Positions 37,830 to 47,800 of a stretch of DNA of 64,000 nucleotides are shown piece by piece (within the stretch, counting starts at the first letter, position 1; each line of letters begins with the position of its first letter). The position numbers and the translations under genes are program-made. The DNA is from Methylovirgula sp963708155 (lineage in GTDB: Bacteria; Pseudomonadota; Alphaproteobacteria; Rhizobiales; Beijerinckiaceae). The notes below the pieces were generated by a model. That model was not told the DNA's origin and ran no database searches. It worked only from the letters and a program-made list of their open reading frames with translations. Location: the NCBI GenBank assembly GCA_963708155.1, contig OY970183.1:2852001-2916000 (forward strand). The letters are read 5' to 3'.

Positions 37830-38132
37830 GGCTGACCCGTTACTGCCGCGCAAGGCGAATGACAAAAGCCTTCCGCCGATATCAAAATAGCTTGCAATTC
37901 GGATGGGCCGGGCGTGCTAAAGGCAGACCCCTGATTTGCCGGCATGCTCGCTTTGGACCGGCGCTGATAATGCCGCCGAAGAGCGGTTGGAACAATTCTA
38001 ACGCCAGATTATGTGGGCCGCTGGGCCTAAGCGTCAAGCAAAGGCCGACGCGCCGTCGATAGTCAGACCTGCGGCGCGGCCTGCCGGGCCGACGCGCCGG
38101 AGCGCATACCGCAAGCGGCTTTAGGAGTCGAG
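37830..38132. other. Divergent intergenic region between the suf operon and the hydrolase
   Basis: About 300 bases holding the suf promoter on the minus strand, with the Irr-type box listed separately, and the leader of the hydrolase on the plus strand ending in AGGAG just before its ATG. No further ORF is credible; in particular no Rrf2/IscR-type regulator gene is present, although such a gene often sits here in related genomes. Confidence 0.5.
37986..38002. promoter_or_regulatory. Candidate Irr box (iron control element) of the suf operon
   Basis: GTTGGAACAATTCTAAC is an almost perfect palindrome (GTTxGAA-N3-TTCxAAC) and close to the iron control element consensus of alphaproteobacterial Irr, TTTAGAA-N3-TTCTAAA. 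It lies about 155 bases upstream of the first suf gene. Irr (or Irr with RirA/IscR) commonly controls suf operons in Rhizobiales, so repression or activation by iron and haem status is likely. Confidence 0.6.
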
Positions 38133-38826
38133 ATGCCCGAGGTCATTTTCAACGGTCCGGCCGGTCGCCTCGAAGGGCGCTTTCATCCCTCGACGCAGCG
38201 CGGCGCGCCGATCGCCATCATCCTGCATCCGCACCCGCAATTCGGCGGGACGATGAACAACCAGATCGTCTACAATCTCTATTACGCCTTCGCCGAGCGC
38301 GGCTTTTCGGTGCTGCGCTTCAATTTCCGCGGCGTCGGCCGCAGCCAGGGCGCCTTCGATCACGGCCAGGGCGAACTGTCGGATGCGGCGGCCGCGCTCG
38401 ATTGGGCGCAGGCGATCAACCCCGAAGCCCGCGCCTGCTGGATCGCCGGCGTCTCCTTCGGCTCCTGGATCGGCATGCAGCTTCTGATGCGGCGGCCGGA
38501 GATCGAGGGCTTCATTTCGATCGCGCCGCCGGCCAACCGCTTCGACTTCTCCTTCCTCGCGCCCTGCCCGTCCTCGGGCCTGTTCGTCCATGGCGATCAG
38601 GACCGCGTCGCGCCACTGAAGGAAGTCACCGGACTGATCGAGAAGCTGAAGACGCAGAAGGGCATCATCGATCGAGCATGCGGTGATCCCCGGCGCCAAT
38701 CATTTCTTCGAAAATTGCGTCGAACCGCTGATCGAAGAGGTCGGCATTTATCTCGACCGGCGCCTCGGCAATCCACCGAAACTGCCGACGCCGACGCGGG
38801 CGGAACCGGCCGAGCGGACAAGCTAG
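38133..38826 (+). CDS. Alpha/beta hydrolase (one frame change)
   Basis: A cytosolic serine hydrolase of the short dienelactone-hydrolase-like type. Seen: IILHPHPQFGGTMNNQIVYN (oxyanion-hole HPHP motif), RFNFRGVGRSQGAFDHG, nucleophile elbow IAGVSFGSWIGMQ, and the acid residue in VHGDQDRVAPL. Near 38670 a surplus base shifts the frame; correcting it gives IEHAVIPGANHFFENCVEPL with the catalytic histidine and an end at 38824-38826. AGGAG precedes the ATG. It overlaps the convergent kinase gene by 4 bases. The substrate is unknown. Confidence 0.87.
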
Positions 38827-39890
38827 GCGTCAAAGCGAACGATCAGCGTCGTACCCTGTGGCGACGGCAACGTTTCAAGCTTGCCGCCGATCTGAACCGC
38901 CATCGCCTGCATGATGAGAAAACCGCTCGTGGCCGGATCCGCGAGATCAATGTGCCGCGGCAGGCCGCAGCCGTCGTCTTGAATGAGCAACAGGCAAGAG
39001 GCCGGGGTCGTGCGCTTGAGCGTGACGGAAATCGTTCCGGCGTGCTTGTCAGGAAATGCGTGTTTCAACGCATTGCCGATGGCTTCGCCAATCAGCACTG
39101 ACAAAGCCATCAGCTTTTCCGGGTTGTTGATATCGACATCGTCGGAAACGAAGCTGACAATTTTATGCGAAGCAGCGGCAGATTGAAAATCCGCGCAAAG
39201 CAATTGCAGATACTCTCCGATTGCAAGTCCTTCCAGGAACCGTTCGTTCAGCCGACGGCTGATCCGGCTCATCTCGACAACTCTCTGCCGGGCATCCTCG
39301 AGGACACGCACCGCGCCGGGATCCCATCGCAGCTTCATTTTCTCCAAGGTCAGCAAGCTTGCCACGGCCTGCATGTTGCTGGTCATGCGATGCTGGAGCT
39401 CGCGCAACTTTCCATCGAGCGAATTGAGCTCCGCCGTCGTCTCGGCGTGCTCTCGCCGCATCTTGGCGAACCTCGCCCTGAGCGTGCTGATGACGAATAT
39501 ATACGCCGATATTACAATGGTATAAGCAACGTACGGCGCTATCAGCGTCCATCCTTGCACGCCACCAATAGGACCGGGCCATGCAAAGTAGAAAACACCG
39601 AGCGCCGACAAGGCTGCTGCCAGAGCGCCGGAGCCGGCGCCGCCGCAAAGAGTCGCCAAGCCGATAGCGGGTACGTAGAATAAAAGTGGGAAAGGGAACG
39701 TTGCAGGGCTTAAGGTGTTCTGCAGGAGGGCCGCCAGCGCCGTGAAAGCCGCGGCAAGGAGATAGCTACCGGCGCTATGCAGATCCGTCTGCTGCTCGAC
39801 ACGATCCATAAAATCGAAAATGCGCATCGCACCCTCAAGCGGTGCTGGTGCGTAGGCGCTTCTGGCCAGCGGGTCATTTAACTTTGACAT
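38823..39890 (-). CDS. Membrane sensor histidine kinase (DUF4118-like sensor, HisKA_2/HWE-like)
   Basis: A 355-residue kinase. Residues about 40-140 form four hydrophobic segments of the KdpD-like DUF4118 type (FPFPLLFYVPAIGLATLCGG). A phosphoacceptor helix follows, ELQHRMTSNMQAVASLLTLE with His167, resembling HisKA_2 of general-stress kinases, then an ATPase with N box GNALKHAFP and G box DDGCGLP and a final GTTLIVRFDA. No response regulator is adjacent; the divergent Crp/Fnr gene is the nearest regulator. The start ATG at 39888-39890 is used; MRIFDF (39827) is possible. Signal unknown. Confidence 0.83.
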   Translation of the reverse strand: MSKLNDPLARSAYAPAPLEGAMRIFDFMDRVEQQTDLHSAGSYLLAAAFTALAALLQNTLSPATFPFPLLFYVPAIGLATLCGGAGSGALAAALSALGVFYFAWPGPIGGVQGWTLIAPYVAYTIVISAYIFVISTLRARFAKMRREHAETTAELNSLDGKLRELQHRMTSNMQAVASLLTLEKMKLRWDPGAVRVLEDARQRVVEMSRISRRLNERFLEGLAIGEYLQLLCADFQSAAASHKIVSFVSDDVDINNPEKLMALSVLIGEAIGNALKHAFPDKHAGTISVTLKRTTPASCLLLIQDDGCGLPRHIDLADPATSGFLIMQAMAVQIGGKLETLPSPQGTTLIVRFDA

Positions 39891-39970
39891 AGGCGAATCG
39901 CCAAGTACGGCCTCTGATCGATCTGAAAGCCTCTTGAAACTCGCGGATTTTTGCCATTGGAATTGATTTT

Positions 39971-40717
39971 ATGACGACAGCAAATCAGAACGTCGCCACG
40001 CCTTGTGCAAAATGTCCCTTGCGCCAGCTGCCCGTCTTTAGCCGTCAGCTTGTCGATGTAGACGTCATTCAGGCTTTCAAAATCGGTGAGCTTACCGTCG
40101 GCGCCGGCGGAACCATATTGCTTGAGAAGGCCCGCGCGAGCCATCTGTTTACGGTATTGTCGGGCTGGGCCTTTCGCTACAAAACCCTCGAGGACGGCCG
40201 TCGCCAGATCATAAACTACGCGCTGCCTGGCGATTTTCTAGGCCTGCAATCTTCCATGTCGGAAGTCATGGGCCATGGTATCGAGGCGCTGACCGATTCC
40301 GTGCTCTGCGTCTTCCCGCGCGACAAGCTTTGGACGTTCTTCGCGAACGACACGCAACTCGCCTATGACGTCACCTGGCTCGCGGCCAGCCATGAACGCA
40401 GCCTCGACGAACAAATCTTGTCTCTCGGGCGCAGAACCGCAATCGAGCGCATCGCTTATCTGCTTTGGTTTCTCTTCGATAAGGCGCGCGGACTTGGAAT
40501 GACTAAGCGCAACCGGCTCGACATGCCCATGCGGCAAAGTCATCTTGCCGATACGCTCGGCCTCTCCGTCGTACACACCAACAAGACCTTGCAGCGACTA
40601 CGCAAGGAGGGATCGATCGAACTTGATGACCGGGCCTTGAGGATCATCAATGAAGATGCGTTGAAGAGATTGGGGCGCGTGGACGACGTCGAGAACGCCG
40701 CGCGCCCGCTCCTTTAA
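39971..40717 (+). CDS. Crp/Fnr-family transcriptional regulator
   Basis: A 248-residue regulator: cyclic-nucleotide-binding-like beta barrel (about residues 25-130; GELTVGAGGTILLEKARASH, YALPGDFLGLQSSM) and C-terminal winged helix (MRQSHLADTLGLSVVHTNKTLQRLRKEG shown as LADTLGLSVVHTNKTLQRL). The N-terminus has PCAKCPLRQ (Cys12, Cys15) and one further cysteine, Cys113; a fourth FNR-type ligand is not evident, so cluster binding is uncertain. The ATG at 39971 is used. It is divergent from the kinase gene (80-base gap) and convergent with the CMD-like gene. Confidence 0.88.
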   Translation: MTTANQNVATPCAKCPLRQLPVFSRQLVDVDVIQAFKIGELTVGAGGTILLEKARASHLFTVLSGWAFRYKTLEDGRRQIINYALPGDFLGLQSSMSEVMGHGIEALTDSVLCVFPRDKLWTFFANDTQLAYDVTWLAASHERSLDEQILSLGRRTAIERIAYLLWFLFDKARGLGMTKRNRLDMPMRQSHLADTLGLSVVHTNKTLQRLRKEGSIELDDRALRIINEDALKRLGRVDDVENAARPLL

Positions 40718-40731
40718 AAACTGTCTGGCGT

Positions 40732-41298
40732 CTAGACTTCCGGCACCGGAATGTCGAACGTGTTGAGCGTGATCGACACAAGCGCATAAAGCCCGACGAG
40801 ATAGGAAAGCTCCGCCGCGCCGTGCGGGGTGAAGAGCTGCAGCGCGGTCCGGTAGGTCAGCTCCGGCAAGGTGCCGCCGCTGATGAGGGCGCTGGCGAAA
40901 TCATAGGCGACGGCCTCTTCCCGAGTTAGATCGACAGGGCGCTGACCGGCGATGATCGTCGAGATCTTTTCATCCGAAAGACCGCGCAACTCGCCCACCA
41001 GCACATGCGCATAAAGCTCATAGGCGGATTTGAAATGCGCGCCGGTGACGAGAATGGCGACCTCGCGCACATTGCGCGGCAGCACAGGCTTGTCGGCGAG
41101 CGCCCGTACGAGATGCCAGCTCGCTTCCCCGAACTTTGGCTCGTTAAGCCAAGCCGTCCACGGTCCAATCAGCGCGCCATCACTGCGGATGGCGGTGAAA
41201 CCCTTAAAATTCGTCTCAATCCCCTCCTTCATGTCGTTATAGAGGACGCGCTGCTCGGGGCTGAGTTCGGCAGGAGGAATCGGCGTCAGGCGGGGCAT
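40732..41298 (-). CDS. Carboxymuconolactone decarboxylase/AhpD-fold protein without CxxC
   Basis: A 188-residue all-helical protein of the CMD/AhpD superfamily (PRNVREVAILVTGAHFKSAY, ELYAHVLVGELRGLSDEKI, LVGLYALVSITLNTFDIPVP). The AhpD peroxidase cysteine pair (E-x-C-x2-C-x3-H) is absent: the segment reads SAYELYAH, and the protein contains no cysteine. A peroxidase role is therefore unlikely; a lactone decarboxylase-like or unknown activity is left. AAGGAG precedes the ATG at 41296-41298. A monocistronic unit. Confidence 0.85.
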   Translation of the reverse strand: MPRLTPIPPAELSPEQRVLYNDMKEGIETNFKGFTAIRSDGALIGPWTAWLNEPKFGEASWHLVRALADKPVLPRNVREVAILVTGAHFKSAYELYAHVLVGELRGLSDEKISTIIAGQRPVDLTREEAVAYDFASALISGGTLPELTYRTALQLFTPHGAAELSYLVGLYALVSITLNTFDIPVPEV

Positions 41299-41386
41299 GG
41301 CGGCTCCTTGCGGCTCGCGGAAGTCGGATCGCCAACACTCTAGCCCGCGATCCACATGCCAGTGTGACGACGGTTCCGCGCGTAGG

Positions 41387-42497
41387 TCAATTCGCCTCGG
41401 CGATCAGGCCACCCGGCAAGGGCTCCGCGACTCCTGTGGTTGTCGGAAACGTGATCGGCAGATTCTTCAGCCGCCGTACGGCAAGATAAGCGAAGGCCTG
41501 CGCCTCCAGCGCATCCCCCGACCAGCCGAGCCTCTCAGCCAGCACCAATCCGCACGGCAGAAGTTGCATCAAGTGCCAGCGTAGCGTCAGATTATGCGCG
41601 CCGCCGCCAGCGACGACGACAAGCTTGGGCTGCTTCGGTAGATGGTCGAGCGCGCGGGCGATGCTGTACGCGGTGAAGGCGGTGAGCGTCGCGACCGCGT
41701 CTTCCAGCGGCAGCGCGGCGACGGCAGCGCTCGAAAATGCATTGCGGTCGAGCGATTTCGGCGGCGGCAGCGCGAAAAAAGGATGCGCCAGCAGTTCGGC
41801 GAGCGCGGCGGCATTGACCTTTCCGGCTGCGGCGGTAGCCCCGCCGTGGTCCATCTTCTCGCCGGTCCGCGATAACATCATGTCGTCGATCAGAGCATTG
41901 CCCGGCCCCGTATCGAAGGCGATTGGCGCAGCGCCATCGACATAGGTGAGGTTTGCGACGCCGCCGATGTTGACGATGACGACTGGCTCGACGAAACCCG
42001 CCGCTTCGACCAGCGCGCGGTGATAGACGGGCACCAGCGGCGCACCCTGCCCGCCGGCCGCCACGTCGGCAGCACGAAAATCATAAGCCACCGGCCGGCC
42101 AAGAGCCTGCGCAAGTTGAACGCCGTCGCCGATCTGCACCGTGAAACGCTCGGCCGGACGATGAATCACGGTCTGGCCGTGAAAGCCGACAATGTCGACG
42201 GAAGCCGGATCGATCATTTCCGCGATGAGAAAGTCGCGCACCGCCTCGGCATGGCGCGTTGTGACGCGACGTTCGGCCTCCGCAAGAACGCCGGGGCGCG
42301 CATTGCGCATGGCAGGGTCGGCTGGCAAGTCTTGCGCGGCGGCCAAAGCGGCGCGCAGTAAGCGCGCGATCTTCGTCATTGTAGGCGAAAGACCGCGAAG
42401 GCCCCTGCGTGACGTCCGCCGCGCCATCCGTCTCAATGAGGGCAACATCGATTCCATCGAGAGAAGTTCCGCTCATCAAGCCAAGCGCGCGCGTCAC
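41387..42497 (-). CDS. anmK: Anhydro-N-acetylmuramic acid kinase AnmK (one frame change)
   Basis: Recycles peptidoglycan anhydro-MurNAc by hydrolysis and phosphorylation to MurNAc-6-P. Start at GTG 42495-42497 (VTRALGLMSGTSLDGIDVAL) preceded by GGAG; then VGFHGQTVIHRPAERFT, PLVPVYHRAL, VNIGGVANLTYVDG, AFDTGPGNALIDDMM and the C-terminal VVAGGGAHNLTL. A surplus A at about 42358-42361 shifts the frame after NDEDRAL; its removal joins LRAALAAAQDLP. About 369 residues when joined. Divergent anmK and tyrS are neighbours in many alphaproteobacteria; here a ParA-type gene lies between. Confidence 0.92.
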
Positions 42498-42674
42498 CGA
42501 TATTTTCTCCAGCTGGTTCGAGCCGCCTATTATGACAATCCACTGTAAAAAAAGCGATTGTGCGATCACGCCTCTGGAAAAAACTTGCGCCCGCCTGCTG
42601 ATGCTCCTTGTATTTCAGGCGCGGCGGGGACCGCAGTTCATCTCTTACAAAGCGAAGGGTGTGAGGCGCTTGGC

Positions 42675-43328
42675 ATGAAGAAGGAACTCAGCCTCGTTGC
42701 CTTCGTCGGCCAGAAAGGCGGCGTCGGCAAAAGCAGCCTCGCGCGTCTTCTCGCCGTCGCGGCGGGGCGCGCGGGCCACAAGGTTTTGCTCGCGGATTTC
42801 GATCTTGAGCAATTGACCTGCGTTGAATGGAATGCCGCGCGTTTGCGCCGCGACATCGCGCCCGAAATCGACGTGCGCGCGTTCAAAAGCCTGAAAAAAC
42901 TGCGCAAGACCGAGGAGAATTTCGACCTCATCGTCGCCGATACGCGCGGACTCGCCGACGATCTGACGAAAGAGGTCGCGGAGGAAAGCTCCGTCGTCTT
43001 TCTGCCGACCGGCACGTCGGAAGACGATCTGCGCCCTACCCTCGCCCTCGCCCGCCGCCTCGCCCGCCAGGGCGCGGACGGCAAGATCGCCCTGATCCTG
43101 TCGAAGACCGGCCGTTCCGAGCGCCAGATCGCGCAGGCGCGGCAGAAGATCGAGACGGAGGGCTTCCCGCTGCTGCCCGGCGCCTGGGCCCTGCGCGACG
43201 GCCTGCAATCGGAATTCGACCACGGCGGCACCGGGCTCGAAGCCGCGAACCATTATCTGCGCGAAATTGCCGAGAGCGTCGGCGCTACCATGCTGAAGCG
43301 GGTGTTCGGCGAAACCGGCAGCCCTTGA
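42675..43328 (+). CDS. Orphan ParA/MinD-like ATPase
   Basis: A 217-residue P-loop ATPase of the ParA/MinD class. Deviant Walker A KGGVGKSSLARLLA with the signature lysine, LLADFDLEQLTCVEWN, Walker B region DLIVADTRGLADDL and VVFLPTGTSEDDLRPTL, where chromosomal ParA has partner-contact residues. No parB, parS-like repeats or minC/E lie nearby, so it is not a replicon partition gene. The start ATG at 42675 is chosen; the frame extends to 42558. It could position a protein cargo or be a regulatory ATPase; the role is open. Confidence 0.82.
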   Translation: MKKELSLVAFVGQKGGVGKSSLARLLAVAAGRAGHKVLLADFDLEQLTCVEWNAARLRRDIAPEIDVRAFKSLKKLRKTEENFDLIVADTRGLADDLTKEVAEESSVVFLPTGTSEDDLRPTLALARRLARQGADGKIALILSKTGRSERQIAQARQKIETEGFPLLPGAWALRDGLQSEFDHGGTGLEAANHYLREIAESVGATMLKRVFGETGSP

Positions 43329-43377
43329 CGCGGCGCTGCCGGGGGGTAGGTTCGCCGCGCCTTTCCTAATCGCGCAG

Positions 43378-44644
43378 GTGCCCGTGTCCGAAGCCTTCCG
43401 CCCGACATCCGACTTTCTCCAGGTGCTCTCCGCGCGGGGGTTCCTGCATCAGTGCTCGGACCTCGCCGGGCTCGATGAAAAGGCGAAGAGCGGCGATCTC
43501 GTCGCCTATATCGGTTTCGATTGCACCGCGCCCTCGCTGCATGTCGGCTCGCTCGTCCAGATCATGATGCTGCGCTGGCTGCAGAAGACCGGCGGCAAGC
43601 CAATCGCGCTGATGGGCGGCGGCACGACCCGCGTTGGCGATCCCTCGGGCAAGGACGAAAGCCGCAAGCTGCTGACCGAAGAGACGATCGAGGCCAACAA
43701 GGCGGGGATCAAGCAGGTCTTCTCCAAGTTCCTGACCTTCGGCGCCGCGCAGGCACGATGCGATCATGGCCGACAATGCCGATTGGCTGCTCGGCCTCAA
43801 CTACATCGACTTTTTGCGCGACATCGGACGGCATTTCTCCGTCAATCGCATGCTGGCAATGGATTCGGTCAAGCTGCGGCTCGAGCGTGAACACGAACTC
43901 TCCTTCCTCGAATTCAACTACATGTGCCTGCAGGCCTATGATTTCGTCGAATTGAGCCGCCGCTACGGCGTGACGCTGCAGATGGGCGGCTCCGACCAAT
44001 GGGGCAATATCATCACCGGCATCGACCTTGGCCGCCGGCTCGGCACACCGCAGCTTTACGCGCTGACCTCGCCGCTGCTCGCCACTGCCTCGGGCGCTAA
44101 AATGGGCAAGACCGCGCAGGGCGCCGTCTGGCTCGATGCCCAGATGCTCTCCGTCTATGACTATTGGCAATATTGGCGCAATTGCGAAGACGGCGACGTC
44201 GCCCGCTTCCTGAAGCTTTTTACCGAACTGCCGCTGCACGAAATCGACCGCCTCGCCGCGCTCCGCGACGCCGAGATCAATGAAGCCAAGAAGATCCTCG
44301 CGACGGAAGCGACGGCCATGGTCCATGGCCGCGCGGCGGCCGAGCACGCCGCCGAGACTGCGCGGCAAGCCTTTGAAGAGGGCATTGCCGCCGCGAGCTT
44401 GCCGAGCGTCGGTATCGCGCGGTCAGAACTTGAGGCGGGCCTTGGCGTGCTCTCCGCTTTCATGAAGGCAGGGCTCGTTGGCTCGACCGGAGAAGCGCGG
44501 CGGCAGATCAAGGGCGGCGGGTTGAAGGTCAACGACGCTACGGTAGCGGACGAACGCGCGAATCTCGGCTTGGATGACCTGATCGACGGCGCGATAAAAC
44601 TCTCGCTCGGCAAGAAGAAGCACGTGCTGCTGAAGACGGAGTAG
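43378..44644 (+). CDS. tyrS: Tyrosyl-tRNA synthetase (one frame change)
   Basis: Class I synthetase. N-terminal part: YIGFDCTAPSLHVGSLVQIM with the HIGH-equivalent HVGS, and GGGTTRVGDPSGKD. C-terminal part: MADNADWLLGLNYIDFLRDI, GSDQWGNIITGIDLG, KMSKS-equivalent GAKMGKTAQGA, and an S4 RNA-binding domain (RRQIKGGGLKVNDATVADE). One base too many or too few at about 43745-43753 shifts the frame after LTFG. About 420 residues when joined. As the only tyrS-like gene here and normally essential, it is probably intact in life. Start GTG at 43378 or 43384. Confidence 0.94.
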
Positions 44645-44668
44645 ACTTCCTCCGCGGTCAGTTGGCGT

Positions 44669-44741
44669 GTCATTGCGAGCGAAGCGAAGCAATCCAAAAT
44701 CATAGGCTGGATTGCTTCGTCACTGCGTTCCTCGCAATGAC
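44669..44741. repeat. REP-like palindromic repeat between convergent genes
   Basis: Left arm GTCATTGCGAGCGAAGCGAA continuing to GCAATCC (44669-44695) and right arm GGATTGCTTCGTC...CCTCGCAATGAC (44709-44741) form a long imperfect hairpin. This cattgcgagcgaag-type palindrome is a well-known dispersed bacterial repeat. It lies between the 3' ends of tyrS and the YhdP-like gene and could act as a bidirectional terminator or messenger stabiliser. A MITE origin is possible. Confidence 0.8.
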
Positions 44742-44806
44742 GGAGTACTGCGCCGGAGGAGATAGCTTATTGCCCGCCCTCCCGGCCGGGCGCAGGCGGA
44801 GGCGTC

Positions 44807-47800
44807 TCAGAACTCGCTGTCGGGATTGGTCAGATCGATCGAGCCGAAGATTTTACGCAGGATGCCGGGCGCAATCGAGAAGGGATTGATGTTCAGCGTC
44901 GGCTGCCGCGGCGAACCGACGATGTGATAATTGACGGCGAAGAGTCCTTCGTTCGAACCGCCGGCAAGCAAGCCGAAAAACGGAATTTTCGTGAAGAAAT
45001 TGTTCACGTCATAGGCCGGCACGAAAGTGCCCTGCAGATCGACGCGGCTCGCCGCGAAATCGAGCCAGCCATTGGCGGTGACGCCGATTTGCGAGCCGTA
45101 GATCACGCCGTCACTGATGTCGAGGCGGCCTTCGGCGCGCTGAAAATTCACCTGCAATTTGCGGAAGGAAACAGCGTCCGGGTCGAAGGCCGGCTCGCCG
45201 GTCCGGGTGTCGCGCGGCACGCCTTCGGAGACGAGGCGGCGCAACGCCGGCTCGTCCGCAAGGACGAAGTTTTTGACCACGAGCGAGCCGGCCATCGCGT
45301 CATGGCCAAGACGCATCGCGACATTCAACACGCCGCCCTTCATATGTTTGTAGAGATCGATGAAGGCGAGAAGGCCGCCGGCATTGTCGGTCGTGAGGTC
45401 AAGCTGGGGCGCCGGGGAATCGGCGTGATCGAGATGACCGACGATTGTCGATTGACGGCCCATGCGCGCAGTGAGCGCGAACTCTTTCAGCATATCGCTG
45501 TTTTTGACGAGATGCAGATCGACATTGCTCATCGCGACCTTGTTGAAGCCGACGAGGCTCTCCGCCTTCATCGCGACATCGATGTTGAGATCGTTCGTCG
45601 TCTTTGCGAGGAGATGCGCCGTCGGCTTGCCTTTCGCCGCGTGAGGCGAAGCTTCATCCTCCCCGCTGTCTTCAGCGTGGGACAGCGTTAGTGTTTTCAG
45701 AAACGGGCGCCCATCGAAAGAGGCGGCGTGGATGACGACCTTGACGGTGTCTCCGGCCTTGCTGAGATCGACCTTCGCGTCGTCGCCCGGCGAGAGTTTG
45801 ACCTGTGTCAGATGCGCGGAAAATTGCGAAGGATCATCCGGCGTGCCGATCTTGACCGATCCCTTGATCGACGCGCCGCCAGCGTCGAGGACGAGCTGAT
45901 CGAGTGATGTCGTGTGGTCGTCGTTGGCGGATAATATGAAGCTCGCTTTTCCCGGCTTGCCCGCGGGCTTGACGATGCCGAGCCCGTCGATTTCGGCGCG
46001 CGCCAGATCGAGATCGATCTGTGCTTTGACGGGCGCCGGCGCGCCGAGCGGCGCGGTAATGCGCATGCCGATGGGACCGGAGAGACCGGGCAACACAGCG
46101 AGGCCCTGCTTGGCGCGGGCGGCGTCATCCATCTCCATGGAGACGACCGCCGTGCCGTAGGGCGCGCCGACCGGCCGCGTGACATCGATGTCGGCGATGC
46201 CGCCGAGGCAATGACCCTTGCCCCAGGCGTGCAGCCCATCGTTATTGACGGTGACCCTGAGCGTGGCATCGGTGAGATCCTGATTGCCGAGCAGCTTCTG
46301 GGCGGAGAATTGTGTCGTCGTGGAATCGACGGTGAGCTTGAAATCCCGCTTCGGATCGGCGCCGGGCCCGAGCCGCAACTGGATACCAAGCTGCCCGTCG
46401 ATCTGGCCGCCGATCTTCGTCGTATCGACCGGCAACGAGACGAAGGGCTTCAAGGCATCGAGGTTAAGCAGCGCCCCGACAGCACGCACATCGCCGGTCA
46501 CGCGGGCGGAAAATTCCGCCGGGGTCGGCCTTATCTCGGCATGGTCGATATGGAATCCGCCTTGAGACAAGGTCAGCACACCAACGGAACCGACCTGCAT
46601 ATGCCCGCTCGTCGCGGTAAAGGTCGAGGTGCGGCCGGCGATATGGCCGAAGCCCTCAACACCGTCGAGCGGCGGCACGCCCTTCAGGAAGGTGAGCGAG
46701 CCGTTGGAAACCGCGAAATCGATCGCGAGCGCAGGGTTCGGCGGCGGATATTGATGATGCATGTGATCGATCATCGCCGCATCGAAATTCATCCGCAGCG
46801 TGCCGCGCGTGAAAATTCCGCCTTTGACATGCTCCAGAAACCAGGCGCGGATATCGGCGGCCATGAAGGCTGGCCAGAGCCTCATCACGACTTTCGCCGG
46901 CGTCGGCGAAAGCGAAGCGCCCATGCTCATATGCGGGCCGTTTTTCCAATCGACGGCGCCCGCCATCGCGAACCCATTGTTGGGTCCGCTAAAGGCGAAC
47001 CGATCGATATGGAAGGTCTTTTCGTCGAGGGCGAGACGGCCTTGGAAATTGATATGGTCGAAGAATATCGGATCTTCGCCCGGCCGCTCCATGCCGTAAA
47101 CGCCGCGCTTCGAATTGGTCAAGCCGATCAACCAGTCGTCGCCCTCGCGCACCGGCGGCGTGATCGCGCCGTGCAGGGTGATGTCGGTTTGACCGGTCCG
47201 GATCTCGGCATTGTCGATGATCATTTGTCGCTCGACGCCGTCCCAGTGAAGCGACGTGTCGATGGAATCGATCAGCCGCGGTTCGTCGTTGGGATCATCG
47301 AAACGCAAATAGCCGGGGTCGAAATGCAGGCTGCCGCTCGTATCCGTTAGTTGGTTTTTGGCATCGATCGCCACGGTGAGATGGCTCGACACCGGCATGT
47401 CGAAGTCCGCGCCAATATTGCGGGCGCCACTGACAAGTGAAATCTCGTCGATGGAGATATTCTTGAAATTGAAATCGAGCCGTCTCGCCGCGCCGGGCTT
47501 TCCGGCCGCGCGCGCCGACACCGACCAGGGACCATTCGGGCCCTGCGCCGAAAGATCGAAATTGGTGCCCCCGCCCGCCTTGGCGAGCGAAAGCTGGAGG
47601 CCATCGTAGAGCTTGGTTTCGTGATTGAGTTCGTCCTCAATAACGAAACGGCCCTGCGAAATCGCAACGCGATCGATTTTCGCCAGCGGCCCCGTCGGCC
47701 GCGTCGCGACGTCAATCAACAGCCGTAGCGCGGCGGCGATGCGCTTCATCGCCAGCGAGCGTGGTCGCGCGGCTCCGGCGAGCGGCGGCAGTTCCGGCGC

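Noticed and set aside
42675..43328. Reading the ParA-type ATPase as a replicon partition gene
   Set aside because: No ParB, no parS-like repeats and no replication gene nearby; surrounding genes are chromosomal housekeeping.
43745..43760. Programmed ribosomal frameshifting in tyrS
   Set aside because: No slippery heptamer or downstream pseudoknot recognised, and many unrelated genes in the window show the same kind of indel.
46211..47350. A 379-codon frame antisense to the YhdP-like gene
   Set aside because: The minus-strand gene is continuous for 3.5 kb and clearly coding; the antisense frame has shadow composition.
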